Positions 8,713 to 18,483 of a DNA stretch of 64,000 nucleotides are shown piece after piece. The translations under genes were made by a program, and so were the position numbers. Below the pieces are notes generated by a model. The model was given only the letters and a program-made list of their open reading frames with translations. It did no database searches and was not told the origin of the DNA. Within the stretch, counting starts at the first letter, position 1. Every line of letters starts with the position of its first letter. This DNA is from CAJQGY01 sp964417685 (GTDB lineage: Bacteria; Pseudomonadota; Gammaproteobacteria; Magnimaribacterales; D2472): the NCBI GenBank assembly GCA_964417685.1, contig CAYQIT010000004.1, positions 3,562-67,561 of the forward strand, read 5' to 3'.

Positions 8713-11113
8713 ATACAATCCATCTGAGATAGAGAGCGCTATCCAAAAACTTTGGAATGATGAAAATAGATTTCAGTCTACGCCTGATGAAAGAGAAAAG
8801 TTTTATTGTCTTTCAATGTTTCCATACCCTTCCGGAAAACTGCACATGGGTCATGTTAGAAACTACACAATAGGAGATGTAATTTCTAGATATAAAAAGA
8901 TGCAGGGTTTTAATGTCTTTCAACCAATGGGCTGGGACGCGTTTGGATTACCTGCAGAAAATGCTGCAATATCTAATAAAGTTAGCCCAGCAGAATGGAC
9001 TAAGCAAAATATTGAGTACATGAAAGGCCAATTGAACTCTCTTGGCTTAGGTTACGATTGGTCAAAAGAGCTGAGGACATGTGATTCGGATTATTATAAA
9101 TGGGAGCAACTACTCTTCAAAAAGTTTTATGACAAAGGTCTTGTTTACAAGAAAAAATCTATGGTTAATTGGGATCCTGTAGATGAGACAGTATTAGCTA
9201 ATGAGCAAGTAATTGATGGCAAAGGATGGAGATCTGGAGCACAGGTTGAGATTAAAGAAATAGATCAGTGGTTTATTAAAATTACTGATTATGCTGATGA
9301 GTTATTAGAATCTTTGGATGAGCTTGATTGGCCAGAAAATGTGAAAACAATGCAAAGAAATTGGATTGGCAAATCAGAGGGTGCTCACATAGACTTCAAG
9401 CTAGAAAATAGTAATGAAAAACTTACAATTTTTTCGACTAGACCAGACACAATATTTGGTGCAAGTTTTTTAGCAATATCACCTCAGCATAAACTGGCTA
9501 TTGATCTGGCTAAAGAAAATATAGAGATATCTAATTTTCTTGAGAAATGCAAAGAGGTGAAAGCGGCTGAAGCAGATATGGCAAAAGCTGAGAAATTAGG
9601 CATACCTACTGGTTTAGATGCAATCCACCCTCTTACAGGAAAAAAGGTGCCAATTTGGATCGGAAATTTTGTTTTACTTGATTATGGTACAGGGGTCGTA
9701 ATGGGAGTGCCTGCACACGATCAAAGAGATTTTGAGTTTGCTTCAAAATATAATCTAGAAATTACACAAGTAATAAATAAAGAAAATGCCGAGCTCCCAT
9801 GCTTAGAGAAAGGCATCTTATTCGATTCGAATAAGTATGATGGAATGCATTCAGAAGAGGCAATAACCTCAATTATCAATGACTTGCAAAGCAAAGAGCT
9901 TGGAGAGGGGCTTGTGCAGTTTAGATTAAGAGACTGGGGTATAAGTAGGCAAAGATATTGGGGCTGCCCTATACCTGTTTTATATAAAGATGGGGAAGCA
10001 TCTTTAGTTGAAGAATCAGAGCTTCCAGTAAAGCTACCAGAATTACCTGAAGGCTCCGGCCCAATTCCATTAAGTCAAAACGAAGCCTTCATTGATTCTA
10101 AAGATGGCTACAAAAGGGAAACAGATACTTTTGATACTTTCATGGATTCTTCATGGTATTACGCACGATTCCCATCAGCGGATAATGACAAAGATGTGCT
10201 TGATGAAAACTCAAGATACTGGTTGCCAGTAGATCTTTATATTGGAGGTATTGAGCATGCAATATTGCATTTACTTTATTCAAGGTTCTTCCATAAGGCT
10301 TTAAGAGATCTTGGCATGGTAGATGGTGATGAGCCATTTAAAAAACTCCTTACACAAGGAATGGTACTTAAAGACGGCGCAAAAATGTCAAAATCAAAAG
10401 GAAATACTGTTGATCCTCAAGCTTACATAGACAAATATGGGGCTGACACAGTGAGGCTTTACATGATGTTTACCTCACCACCTGAACAAAGCCTTGAATG
10501 GTCAGAATCATCGGTTGAGGGCTCATTTAGGTTCTTAAAAAAGCTTTGGAAATTAGTTGATGGGCGAAAACTTGAGAGTGCACATGAGCCCTCCTCTATT
10601 AGTGATGAAGCTAAAAATTTAAGACAAAAATCGCATAGTACTCTACAAAAAATACAGAATGACTATGACTCAAGATATTCTTTCAATACTGTAATTGCAG
10701 CAATCATGGAATTATTTAATGCTATACCTGATAGCTTCAAAGAAGATTCGGCAACTGAAGAAGAGGTATTCTGCTTAAATGAAGCAATAATATTCATTCT
10801 TAAAGCAATTCATCCAATTGCTCCACATATTTCTGAATATCTCTGGCAAGGTTTTGCCCAAAATACACTAAATGAAAATATTGATTCATCCTGGCCTAAA
10901 TTTGATTCCAAGCTAATGGAAGCTTCAAGTTTTCAGCTAGTAGTTCAAATTAATGGAAAAGTAAGAGGAAAAATAAGTCTAGACAAAGGTCTTGATCAGA
11001 AAGAAATTGAAGAAGCTGCAAAATCTATTGAGAATATAAAAAATAATATTGAAGGAAAAGAAATCAGAAAGGTAATTTATATTAAAGAAAAAATTATTAA
11101 TTTTGTGTTATAA
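8705..11113 (+). CDS. leuS: Leucyl-tRNA synthetase
   Basis: Class I synthetase that charges tRNA-Leu. The 802-residue protein shows the HIGH-type motif HMGH at 47-50 in PYPSGKLHMGHVRNY, the CP1 editing domain with GTGVVMGVPAHDQRDFEFA, and the KMSKS loop near residue 560 (AKMSKSKGNTVDP). It is a little shorter than the roughly 860-residue Escherichia coli enzyme. The ATG overlaps accC by eight bases with the codons in different frames, suggesting translational coupling. lptE and holA follow, the usual neighbours. Confidence 0.97.
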   Translation: MSEYNPSEIESAIQKLWNDENRFQSTPDEREKFYCLSMFPYPSGKLHMGHVRNYTIGDVISRYKKMQGFNVFQPMGWDAFGLPAENAAISNKVSPAEWTKQNIEYMKGQLNSLGLGYDWSKELRTCDSDYYKWEQLLFKKFYDKGLVYKKKSMVNWDPVDETVLANEQVIDGKGWRSGAQVEIKEIDQWFIKITDYADELLESLDELDWPENVKTMQRNWIGKSEGAHIDFKLENSNEKLTIFSTRPDTIFGASFLAISPQHKLAIDLAKENIEISNFLEKCKEVKAAEADMAKAEKLGIPTGLDAIHPLTGKKVPIWIGNFVLLDYGTGVVMGVPAHDQRDFEFASKYNLEITQVINKENAELPCLEKGILFDSNKYDGMHSEEAITSIINDLQSKELGEGLVQFRLRDWGISRQRYWGCPIPVLYKDGEASLVEESELPVKLPELPEGSGPIPLSQNEAFIDSKDGYKRETDTFDTFMDSSWYYARFPSADNDKDVLDENSRYWLPVDLYIGGIEHAILHLLYSRFFHKALRDLGMVDGDEPFKKLLTQGMVLKDGAKMSKSKGNTVDPQAYIDKYGADTVRLYMMFTSPPEQSLEWSESSVEGSFRFLKKLWKLVDGRKLESAHEPSSISDEAKNLRQKSHSTLQKIQNDYDSRYSFNTVIAAIMELFNAIPDSFKEDSATEEEVFCLNEAIIFILKAIHPIAPHISEYLWQGFAQNTLNENIDSSWPKFDSKLMEASSFQLVVQINGKVRGKISLDKGLDQKEIEEAAKSIENIKNNIEGKEIRKVIYIKEKIINFVL

Positions 11114-11124
11114 AATTACAAATC

Positions 11125-11577
11125 ATGCTTTCTAAAATGAAAAAATCCTTTGCTGTCTTAATTTTAGCGCTCTCAGTGCATGGCTGCGGTTTTACTCCAT
11201 TAAACTATTCTTCAGCTATAGAGTTCTCTGCTGATAACAACCTCCCAAATAACTTTAAAGATAAAATCTTCAACATAAATCAATTCGATAATATTACAAC
11301 TAGTAAAGTTCATATTAGAGAATATAAATTTGAAAAATATAATGTTTATGGAGGGAATGCTCTGCGATCTCTTGAAACAGAGCTTAAGTTAGTTTTAATT
11401 ATAGATATTGAAAGAAACAATGAAAAGAAAACAAAACAATTCATAATTTTGAAAAGATATAAATCAAATGAATTAAATCCTTTGGCGCAAAATGAAATGC
11501 TTTCAATGCTCAGAAATGAAATGGAAGATGAGCTCATTCAACAACTAATTCTTGAGGTAAATCTAATTGATTTGTGA
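11125..11577 (+). CDS. lptE: LPS-assembly lipoprotein LptE
   Basis: A 150-residue outer-membrane lipoprotein expected to plug LptD in the lipopolysaccharide insertion complex. The first 21 residues form a lipoprotein signal ending in a lipobox-like LSVHGC with acylation Cys21, followed by GFTPLNY, close to the CGF(H/T)(L/P) start typical of LptE. The body is poorly conserved, as normal in this family, so the call rests on the lipobox, size and position between leuS and holA. The end overlaps holA by 11 bases. An internal ATG at 11137 is an alternative start. Confidence 0.82.
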   Translation: MLSKMKKSFAVLILALSVHGCGFTPLNYSSAIEFSADNNLPNNFKDKIFNINQFDNITTSKVHIREYKFEKYNVYGGNALRSLETELKLVLIIDIERNNEKKTKQFIILKRYKSNELNPLAQNEMLSMLRNEMEDELIQQLILEVNLIDL

Positions 11578-12550
11578 CGGGAGCTCATATTCGAAATATA
11601 TTGATAAGGGTATAAATATATTTTTTATATTTGGACAAGAAATTTCTCTTAAAAATAATGCAAGAGATGAGATCAAAAGTTATTTAAAACAACATCAGGG
11701 TTTTGAAGAAAAAAGGATTATTCAAGAGAGTGAGATAGATAAAATCCATCAAATAATCCTAGAAAATGCTGGAGGATCTTTGTTTGGCTCAAAGACCCTC
11801 ATAGAGATTTCTCACACTAAGGGAAAAATCGATAACTATATTCAATCACTAATTGAGATTCCTAATATAAACTCAATGGAAAACATTGCAATAATTATTG
11901 ACTCTCGTTTGGATAAGATTAATAAAAGATTAAAGTGGTTCAAAGCTATTGACGAAGTAGGCTTAATTATTGAATGCCAAAAACTTAAATCTTTTGAAGA
12001 GAAGATTTGGTTAAAGAAACAACTAGATTTTTTAGATGATCAAAAAAGATCAGAAGCCATTGAAAGAATATCTGCTCTAAACTCGGGCAATCTTGTTGCA
12101 CAACAAAATGAAGTAAATCTTTTAAAGCTCATTAATACCAACAATCATGATATGCAAATTGATTATGTTGACGATAATGCTGAATTTGTCCCATTTGAAC
12201 TGGAGGATATGATCTTAAAAAGGAATCCAAGTGAAGCTTTAAGAATTATTCAATCTATTAAAGAGCATGATGATCATTATGCTGCTCTGCTTGTTTGGGT
12301 AATAGGAAAAATAATTAACAATGCAGTTGCTGCTTTGCAATCTTCGAGACCAGATGCAGCTCTTTTGAAACTTGGAGTTTGGAACAATAAAGTCTCAGAT
12401 TATAAAAAACTAATGCAATCATTTAAATTAAAAAGATTGATTGGATTTCAAAAAAAAATATTTGAATTGGATTTATCAAATAAAGGAATTAACAAAACAA
12501 ATTTTTGGGAAAGGCTAAGTGACCTTGTTCTTGAGCTTTCTAGTCGTTAA
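11567..12550 (+). CDS. holA: DNA polymerase III delta subunit
   Basis: Clamp-loader subunit that opens the beta sliding clamp. The 327-residue protein begins with a HolA-like segment (KGINIFFIFGQEISL, equivalent to the loop that replaces the P-loop in this AAA+ relative) and ends in the helical collar domain. The start is a TTG at 11567 inside the lptE end; no ATG is available and the family alignment fits this position. Its 3' end overlaps the convergent aminotransferase gene by 11 bases. In relatives nadD normally follows, but here it is missing. Confidence 0.88.
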   Translation: MICDGSSYSKYIDKGINIFFIFGQEISLKNNARDEIKSYLKQHQGFEEKRIIQESEIDKIHQIILENAGGSLFGSKTLIEISHTKGKIDNYIQSLIEIPNINSMENIAIIIDSRLDKINKRLKWFKAIDEVGLIIECQKLKSFEEKIWLKKQLDFLDDQKRSEAIERISALNSGNLVAQQNEVNLLKLINTNNHDMQIDYVDDNAEFVPFELEDMILKRNPSEALRIIQSIKEHDDHYAALLVWVIGKIINNAVAALQSSRPDAALLKLGVWNNKVSDYKKLMQSFKLKRLIGFQKKIFELDLSNKGINKTNFWERLSDLVLELSSR

Positions 12551-13370
12551 AGAAAGCTGTTCTAAAAATATCCTCACATTTATTGAACAAAGTATTTTCG
12601 CTTTCAATACTATGATTTTCTGAATAAACATCCGTAACCTCTGCCATTCCCTTTGTAGAACTTGTTAACCAGACTTTTGATGCGGACAGCAGTTGTTCAA
12701 TAGAAAAATTATCTTCAAAGACGTTAATATTATTTTTTCTAAAAATCTTTATAGACATGTCTCTTGTTATGCCAGGCAAAATATTATTATTTAGACTCGG
12801 CGTGCAAATAGCATTATCTATTATAAAAAAAACATTTGATGCGCCTGCTTCAGTGATAATGCCATCTTTGTGCATAATAATTTCATTACAACCTTTTGAT
12901 GCGGCATTATTCATCATCAGGGTATTTGCTAATAAAGAAGTTGATTTAATGTCGCATCTGCCCCACCTAATATCTTCACAGAGCAAAACCTTAAATTTCT
13001 TATCTTCAAAACCATAATTTAAAGAGTATCCAAAGTACTCAGGTTCTAAATTTGAGTTATGAATATGGCTCCTTATTTCATCTATCCCTCTTGAGATCTG
13101 ATAGTAAACATATCCATTGTTTCCATCACACATATCTATCAATTGAGATATTTCATCAATAACTTTTGCCTCATCGAATACAATATTCATAGCATCTGCA
13201 CTTTTCTTAAATCTTATGATGTGATCATCAAACTGAATTGGAATATTGTTATGAAATGGCACTACTTCATATATGCCATCTGAGAATGTATAACCCCTGC
13301 TGAGAGGTGAGATTTTTATGTTTTCTAGAAGATCAAAGTCACCCTGAAAGACTGCTTTAACTTGATTCAT
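12540..13370 (-). CDS. Class IV PLP aminotransferase, probable D-amino-acid aminotransferase
   Basis: A fold-type IV PLP enzyme, most like D-alanine aminotransferase, which interconverts D-alanine and D-glutamate for peptidoglycan; branched-chain aminotransferase and aminodeoxychorismate lyase share the fold and cannot be excluded. Seen: SRGYTFSDGIYEVVPF near the N-terminus, the PLP lysine in WGRCDIKST, and the cofactor-binding ITEAGASNVFFI. The ATG at 13370 is preferred over a TTG at 13385 because it begins MNQVKAVFQGDF and reduces the overlap with dacA to 14 bases. Position after dacA supports a cell-wall role. Confidence 0.8.
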   Translation of the reverse strand: MNQVKAVFQGDFDLLENIKISPLSRGYTFSDGIYEVVPFHNNIPIQFDDHIIRFKKSADAMNIVFDEAKVIDEISQLIDMCDGNNGYVYYQISRGIDEIRSHIHNSNLEPEYFGYSLNYGFEDKKFKVLLCEDIRWGRCDIKSTSLLANTLMMNNAASKGCNEIIMHKDGIITEAGASNVFFIIDNAICTPSLNNNILPGITRDMSIKIFRKNNINVFEDNFSIEQLLSASKVWLTSSTKGMAEVTDVYSENHSIESENTLFNKCEDIFRTAFFND

Positions 13371-14517
13371 TATCTCCAAATCCAAAGAGACTCATTATCC
13401 ATAAAACAAATTTAGACCAAATTCTTCCAAAAAAACCTTTTGATTCAATGCTTTCAAGTGCTTCAAGTTTTTCAGTATAGACAATCTCCCCATTACTAAC
13501 TATTTCTATTTCTCCTACCTCATCACCCATTTTTATTGGTGCTTGTAAGTTATTCTTGTGTTTATAATTTATTTTTAAATCTTTAAAGCTAGTCCTAGGT
13601 AAAGTTAAAGAAATATCTTTCTTAACTCCGATTTTCAAAGTATCTGCTAAACCTCCCCAGATTGATATTCGTTTTAGCTCTTGATCTGCAGATAAGACCT
13701 TTTGAGTTGCAAAGAATCTAAACCCGTATTCAAGTAACCTTTGGGTATCAGAAAATCTATCCTTATCTGATTTACTTCCAGCTACTACCGTAATTAGTCG
13801 CATTCCACCTCTTTGAGCTGAGCCAACTAAACAATATCCAGCTGAGCTGGTATGGCCAGTTTTTACACCATCAGCAGATTCATCTCTCCATAGCAATTTA
13901 TTCCTATTAAGCTGCTTTATATTATTGAATGTAAATTGTTTTTCTTTGTATAGTGCATATTCATCTGGGAATTTATTAATATAGTTTGAGGTTAAGTTTG
14001 CTAAATCTTTGGCTGAAGAGAAGTGATCAGAGTCTGGAAGTCCAGTTGAGTTTTTAAATGATGTGTTTTTCATACCAAGAGACTCTGCATAGGCATTCAT
14101 CAAATCTACGAAACCATCTTCAGTTCCTCCAGCATACTCGGCAATTGCAACAGAGGCATCATTCCCCGACTGAATCATAATACCTTTTAGCAAATCAGAA
14201 ACTTTTACTTTTTTACCAGCTTCTATAAAAGTTTTTGAACCTTGCATTCTCCATGCTTTTTCGCTAATTAAAACCTCGTCATCAAGCGAAATAAGGCCAT
14301 TATCAATTTGATCAGCAACCACATAACTGGTCATTATTTTTGTCATGCTTGCAGGCTCAATAGCATCATCGGAATTAAATTCAGCAATTACAGTTCCTGT
14401 ATTAGGCTCAAGTAAAATATAGCTCTTCACATTTAATGGAGGAGAATTTGGAACGAAGCTTTGAGATTCAGCAACAATAGAAAAAGAAAGTAGAACTGTT
14501 ATTAAGAAATTTTTCAT
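13357..14517 (-). CDS. dacA: D-alanyl-D-alanine carboxypeptidase (PBP5/6 family)
   Basis: Periplasmic DD-carboxypeptidase that trims the terminal D-Ala of peptidoglycan stems. The 386-residue protein has a signal peptide (about 1-19), the catalytic SxxK as SMTK at 57-60, SGN at 117-119, and KTG in ADGVKTGHTS near 220. A C-terminal beta domain precedes a hydrophobic, probably amphipathic tail (IWSKFVLWIMSLFGF) that would anchor it to the inner membrane, as in PBP5. It overlaps mltB by four bases in the minus-strand cell-wall operon. Confidence 0.95.
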   Translation of the reverse strand: MKNFLITVLLSFSIVAESQSFVPNSPPLNVKSYILLEPNTGTVIAEFNSDDAIEPASMTKIMTSYVVADQIDNGLISLDDEVLISEKAWRMQGSKTFIEAGKKVKVSDLLKGIMIQSGNDASVAIAEYAGGTEDGFVDLMNAYAESLGMKNTSFKNSTGLPDSDHFSSAKDLANLTSNYINKFPDEYALYKEKQFTFNNIKQLNRNKLLWRDESADGVKTGHTSSAGYCLVGSAQRGGMRLITVVAGSKSDKDRFSDTQRLLEYGFRFFATQKVLSADQELKRISIWGGLADTLKIGVKKDISLTLPRTSFKDLKINYKHKNNLQAPIKMGDEVGEIEIVSNGEIVYTEKLEALESIESKGFFGRIWSKFVLWIMSLFGFGDNESS

Positions 14518-15554
14518 ATTTTTAACTCTTCAGATAGATAATACACTGCCATTGCATAAAAGTGACTTATATTATATTTCGTTATTGCGATAAAATTGTC
14601 ATCTCCAATAAAATATAAATCTTTTTTATTTCTTACTAAGATTTTTTGACCAGAATAAATGTTATTTTGGTTTTTTATATTATTCAATTTTGCTAATTCT
14701 TTAATAGATATATTATTTTTAAGAGCTATATCGGATAAGGTGTCTCCTTTCTTTATAATATAATATTCGTCTAAACCCTCAGAAAACATAAGAGGAATGA
14801 ATTTATTAGAAGCAGAGTTAGGAGAGTAAGTAAGCCTAGGATTATTTAATTTAACTTTTTGGATTATATTGCCATCTCTTTTCCAACCTCCTCTTTTTAC
14901 AAGATAGTTTGCAACGCTTCCGATTGCGTCATCAACTGAATTGAATAAATCAGCAATCCCGTCATTATCATAGTCAATAGCATATGATCTGTAACTTGAT
15001 GAAATGAACTGACCATAGCCCATAGCACCTGCATATGATCCTTTAATTTGCAGAATATCAAGATTATTTTCTCTGGTTAAAAGGAAAAAATTGATCAATT
15101 CACTCCTGAAAAATTTAGAACGCCTGGGGTAGTCGAGGCCTAAAGTAAAAAGGCTATCAATAACCCTATGAGATCCTTGAATTTTGCCATATCTAGTCTC
15201 TACTCCAATAATTGCAGTGATTATCTCTTTTGGAACTCCAAATTCATCCTCAGCCTTTTGAAGTGTTTTAAGGTTATCTTTAATAAAACTTTTGCCATTG
15301 GTTATTCTTTTGTCTTCAATAAATATTGCTTTATACCTATCCCATGTAAGGGTAAATTCAGCAGGGTTTGAGATATCGTCGAGTATTTTTTGTTTCTTTT
15401 CAGCATCAGAAATTACTTCTAAGACATAGCTTTCATCAAAATTATGAATTTTAACAAGCTCTTCAATAAGATCTTCTATATCAGGATGATTTAAATAATC
15501 TGCAAAGCTGCCAGCTGAAAAAAGAATAGTAATTAATAAGTATAGTCTGTTCAT
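14514..15554 (-). CDS. mltB: Lytic murein transglycosylase B (GH103) with an inserted LysM domain
   Basis: Cleaves peptidoglycan glycan strands to 1,6-anhydro ends. The 346-residue protein has a signal sequence (no lipobox seen), the catalytic glutamate E119 in IIGVETRYGKIQ, and the family segments GAMGYGQFISSSY and YDNDGIADLFN. At about 262-306 there is a LysM motif (KKGDTLSDIALKNN, then IYSGQKILV). After it comes NFIAITKYNISHFYAMAVYYL, which matches the end of ordinary MltB, so the LysM is nested within the enzyme and not appended to it. It overlaps mrdB and dacA by four bases each. Confidence 0.9.
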   Translation of the reverse strand: MNRLYLLITILFSAGSFADYLNHPDIEDLIEELVKIHNFDESYVLEVISDAEKKQKILDDISNPAEFTLTWDRYKAIFIEDKRITNGKSFIKDNLKTLQKAEDEFGVPKEIITAIIGVETRYGKIQGSHRVIDSLFTLGLDYPRRSKFFRSELINFFLLTRENNLDILQIKGSYAGAMGYGQFISSSYRSYAIDYDNDGIADLFNSVDDAIGSVANYLVKRGGWKRDGNIIQKVKLNNPRLTYSPNSASNKFIPLMFSEGLDEYYIIKKGDTLSDIALKNNISIKELAKLNNIKNQNNIYSGQKILVRNKKDLYFIGDDNFIAITKYNISHFYAMAVYYLSEELKI

Positions 15555-16648
15555 CTTTGCATTAATTTTTTATGTGATGCCATGGATATTATAATGCCAA
15601 AAGCAATATAGAATGATAATAGCGATGATCCACCTTTACTAATTAATGGAAGTGGCATGCCTACAACTGGAATTAGTCCACTTACCATAGCAAGATTGAT
15701 AAAAAGAGTTGAGGCAAATATTAAACTAAGGCCTCCGATTGTTAACCTACAAAATCTATCTCTAGCATTAAAAGCCAAGTAAAGGCACCTTAATAAAATA
15801 AAAAAGTAGATTGAGAGTAGAAAACATATGCCTATAAATCCAAACTCTTCTGCAATTACAGCAAATATGAAATCTGTTTCTGTTTCAGGAAGAAAATCTA
15901 AATGCGATTGAGATCCATCTGTATATCCTTTTCCTGAGATACCACCAGATCCTATTGCAATTTTGGATTGCATTATATTCCAACCGCTGCCATAAGGATC
16001 AGCTCCAGGATCAAGTAATGTCTGGATCCTCTGTTGTTGAAATGGTTGTAAAAAATTATTCCACAAAAAAGGTAGGGAAATTATGAAAATTAAAAAAGAT
16101 GATCCAATAAACTTCCAACTTAAACCAGCAAAAAATAAAATATAAACCCCTGCCATAGAAACAACTAGACTTGTTCCCAGATCAGGCTGCTCAGCAATCA
16201 ATAAAAAACATATTACTATTATCGCTATACTTTTAAAGGTGTTCTTTAAATTAATAGGTATTGGTTTTTCAAAAAGATATGATGCTAGATATAATGGAAG
16301 AGCAATTTTTACTAGCTCAGATGGCTGAAGGGTAAATACTCCAAGATCAAGCCATCTTTTTGCTCCATTAATTTCTTTTGCAAATAAGATAGTTATTACA
16401 ACTAGTAGCAAAGAAACTATTAAGAAAATTAACGAGAGAATTTTATATATATCAGGGTCTGGCTGACTTAGAGCAAACATAAGACATAAACCAAACCCAA
16501 CAAATACCGCTTGTTTGATTACAACATTTACATCACCTTGAGAGGCACTGTAAAGAAAAAATAAACCCATAACTGACAACAATGTTATAGAAATAAACAG
16601 GTACTGATCAAAGTAGATAGTGAATCTTTTAAAAGAAAGTTGCTTCAT
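15551..16648 (-). CDS. mrdB: Rod-shape peptidoglycan polymerase RodA
   Basis: SEDS-family glycosyltransferase that polymerises lipid II in the elongasome together with PBP2. The 365-residue protein is hydrophobic with about ten membrane helices and carries the SEDS signatures QSKIAIGSGGISGKGY, HLDFLPETETDFIFAVIAEE and GLIPVVGMPLPLISKGGSS. The presence of mrdA just upstream with a four-base overlap favours RodA over FtsW. Its start overlaps the mrdA stop, consistent with coupled synthesis of the two partners. Confidence 0.96.
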   Translation of the reverse strand: MKQLSFKRFTIYFDQYLFISITLLSVMGLFFLYSASQGDVNVVIKQAVFVGFGLCLMFALSQPDPDIYKILSLIFLIVSLLLVVITILFAKEINGAKRWLDLGVFTLQPSELVKIALPLYLASYLFEKPIPINLKNTFKSIAIIVICFLLIAEQPDLGTSLVVSMAGVYILFFAGLSWKFIGSSFLIFIISLPFLWNNFLQPFQQQRIQTLLDPGADPYGSGWNIMQSKIAIGSGGISGKGYTDGSQSHLDFLPETETDFIFAVIAEEFGFIGICFLLSIYFFILLRCLYLAFNARDRFCRLTIGGLSLIFASTLFINLAMVSGLIPVVGMPLPLISKGGSSLLSFYIAFGIIISMASHKKLMQR

Positions 16649-18483
16649 TGATCTATTAATGAGTTAAGTATTTTTACCGCGACTGGTCCAGCAACCGATC
16701 CTCCACTTTCTGCGTTCTCAATAACTACGCTTACAGCATATTTTGGATTTGGCATTGGCCCAAACGCCACCATGATTGCATGATCTCTTTTATTAATGTC
16801 TTGCCTTACCAACTCATAATCCTCTTTACTATCTAGACTTACCAATTCTACGGTGCCTGATTTTGCAGCAATCTTGTATGGTTTTAGGTTCTTTAGTCTC
16901 TTTGCGGTTCCCTTAGGGCTCTCTATTACTCCAATCATACTATCATGCAGCCTACTCCAATCATTTTCGGCAATATTATTTGAAGGTAGCTCTAATAATT
17001 CTTTATTACTGTATATATCCAAGATTGAAAGCTTTTCAAGAGATCCTTTATTGCTAAGAAAAGCACCATAAAATGCAAGCTGAATTGGGGTAGCACTTAG
17101 ATATCCTTGACCAACCCCCATATTAACAGAGTCACCCTTAAACCATCCAAAGTTAAGATTGTTCATTTTCCATGCTGGACTTGGCAACAAACCTTTATCT
17201 GGATTAAAACAATCCAAACAGACATTTTGTCCAAATCCAAAATTAGCTAAATGTTCAATTAAGCTATCTATCTCTGATTCATATGCTAAAGAAAAAAAGA
17301 AGGTGTTTGAGCTCTCAATTATTGCGCTTTCTAAATTAATTTCACCATGTCCACCATCTTTCCATCCTCTGTAAATTCTTTGATCTTCAGGAAGAATAAA
17401 ATATCCAGGATCTTGAATTTTATAATCCCAGTCAATTATTTTATTTTCTAACCCATAGAGTCCTATAGCTGGTTTGATTGTTGAGGCTGGAGAATATCTT
17501 CCTTGTGAGGCTCTATCAAAAAAAGGTTTATTTTTATCATTTACTAATTTCTGAAAATCTGAATTTGAAATTCCATTTGAAATTTCATTAATTGAAAAAG
17601 ATGGCGAACTTAGGTAAGTTATTATTGATCCAGATTCGATTTCTACAACTACTACTGCGCCCCTTCTTCCACTCATTGCTTCGTAAGCGATTTTTTGAGC
17701 ATTTAGATCTAAAGATGTCACTAGATCCTTTCCTTTTATAGGCTCAATTAGGTCAATTTGTTTAAGAAATTTTCCTCTTGCATCAACTTCAAAAACCTTT
17801 TCTCCAAAAGCACCTCTTAACTCATTATCATAGGTGCTTTCTATACCGGTTTTACCAATTAAATAGCCATTGGCATATTGAAAAGTGGTCTCACCAAGCC
17901 TTTTATTTTGCGCGCTAAGTACATCTTCAAGCCTATCATTCTGGATTCCTCCAACATAACCAAGCACATGAGAGAATAGACTTGGATATTGACTCTCTCG
18001 ACTATATCTTTCATCTATGATGGCCTCAGGAAAAAGATAGTTTCTTACTTCAAACCTAGCTATTTCCTCATTACTAAGCCCTCTTTTAACTGTTAGCTCT
18101 CTGTTATAGGCTGATTTAATTGGAAATTGTTCATATACATATTCTCTATCTCTATTTGAAATTGAGATTATTGAACCCAATCTATCTAAATAGGCTTTAA
18201 TATCTGTTATCTGTGAAGGTTGAATAATTAAGTCATAACTTGGAACGTTATTTATCAATATATTACCATTACGATCATAGATAATGCCTCTTGTTGGTTG
18301 AACTAAAACAGTCTTTGTTTTATTTTCTATTGAAGCAAGTTCATAGCTTGAGAAGCTATAAACTTGCAAAGAGTATGTTCTATATAAAAGTAAGGCAAAT
18401 AAAAATCCAAAGAATAAATAAATAAGTATTAATCTGCTTTTAAATATTCTTTTCTCAATAAATCTATCTTCAATATCTATCAT
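16645..18483 (-). CDS. mrdA: Penicillin-binding protein 2 (elongasome transpeptidase)
   Basis: Monofunctional class B PBP that cross-links lateral-wall peptidoglycan. The 612-residue protein has one N-terminal membrane helix (about 17-40), the PBP dimer/pedestal domain, and a transpeptidase domain with SxxK in SPASTIKP near residue 330, SSN in ESSNTFFF, and KSGT in AAKSGTVELV. Length and order fit MrdA. It starts at ATG 18483, overlapping the rlmH stop by four bases, and overlaps mrdB by four at its end. Confidence 0.96.
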   Translation of the reverse strand: MIDIEDRFIEKRIFKSRLILIYLFFGFLFALLLYRTYSLQVYSFSSYELASIENKTKTVLVQPTRGIIYDRNGNILINNVPSYDLIIQPSQITDIKAYLDRLGSIISISNRDREYVYEQFPIKSAYNRELTVKRGLSNEEIARFEVRNYLFPEAIIDERYSRESQYPSLFSHVLGYVGGIQNDRLEDVLSAQNKRLGETTFQYANGYLIGKTGIESTYDNELRGAFGEKVFEVDARGKFLKQIDLIEPIKGKDLVTSLDLNAQKIAYEAMSGRRGAVVVVEIESGSIITYLSSPSFSINEISNGISNSDFQKLVNDKNKPFFDRASQGRYSPASTIKPAIGLYGLENKIIDWDYKIQDPGYFILPEDQRIYRGWKDGGHGEINLESAIIESSNTFFFSLAYESEIDSLIEHLANFGFGQNVCLDCFNPDKGLLPSPAWKMNNLNFGWFKGDSVNMGVGQGYLSATPIQLAFYGAFLSNKGSLEKLSILDIYSNKELLELPSNNIAENDWSRLHDSMIGVIESPKGTAKRLKNLKPYKIAAKSGTVELVSLDSKEDYELVRQDINKRDHAIMVAFGPMPNPKYAVSVVIENAESGGSVAGPVAVKILNSLIDQ

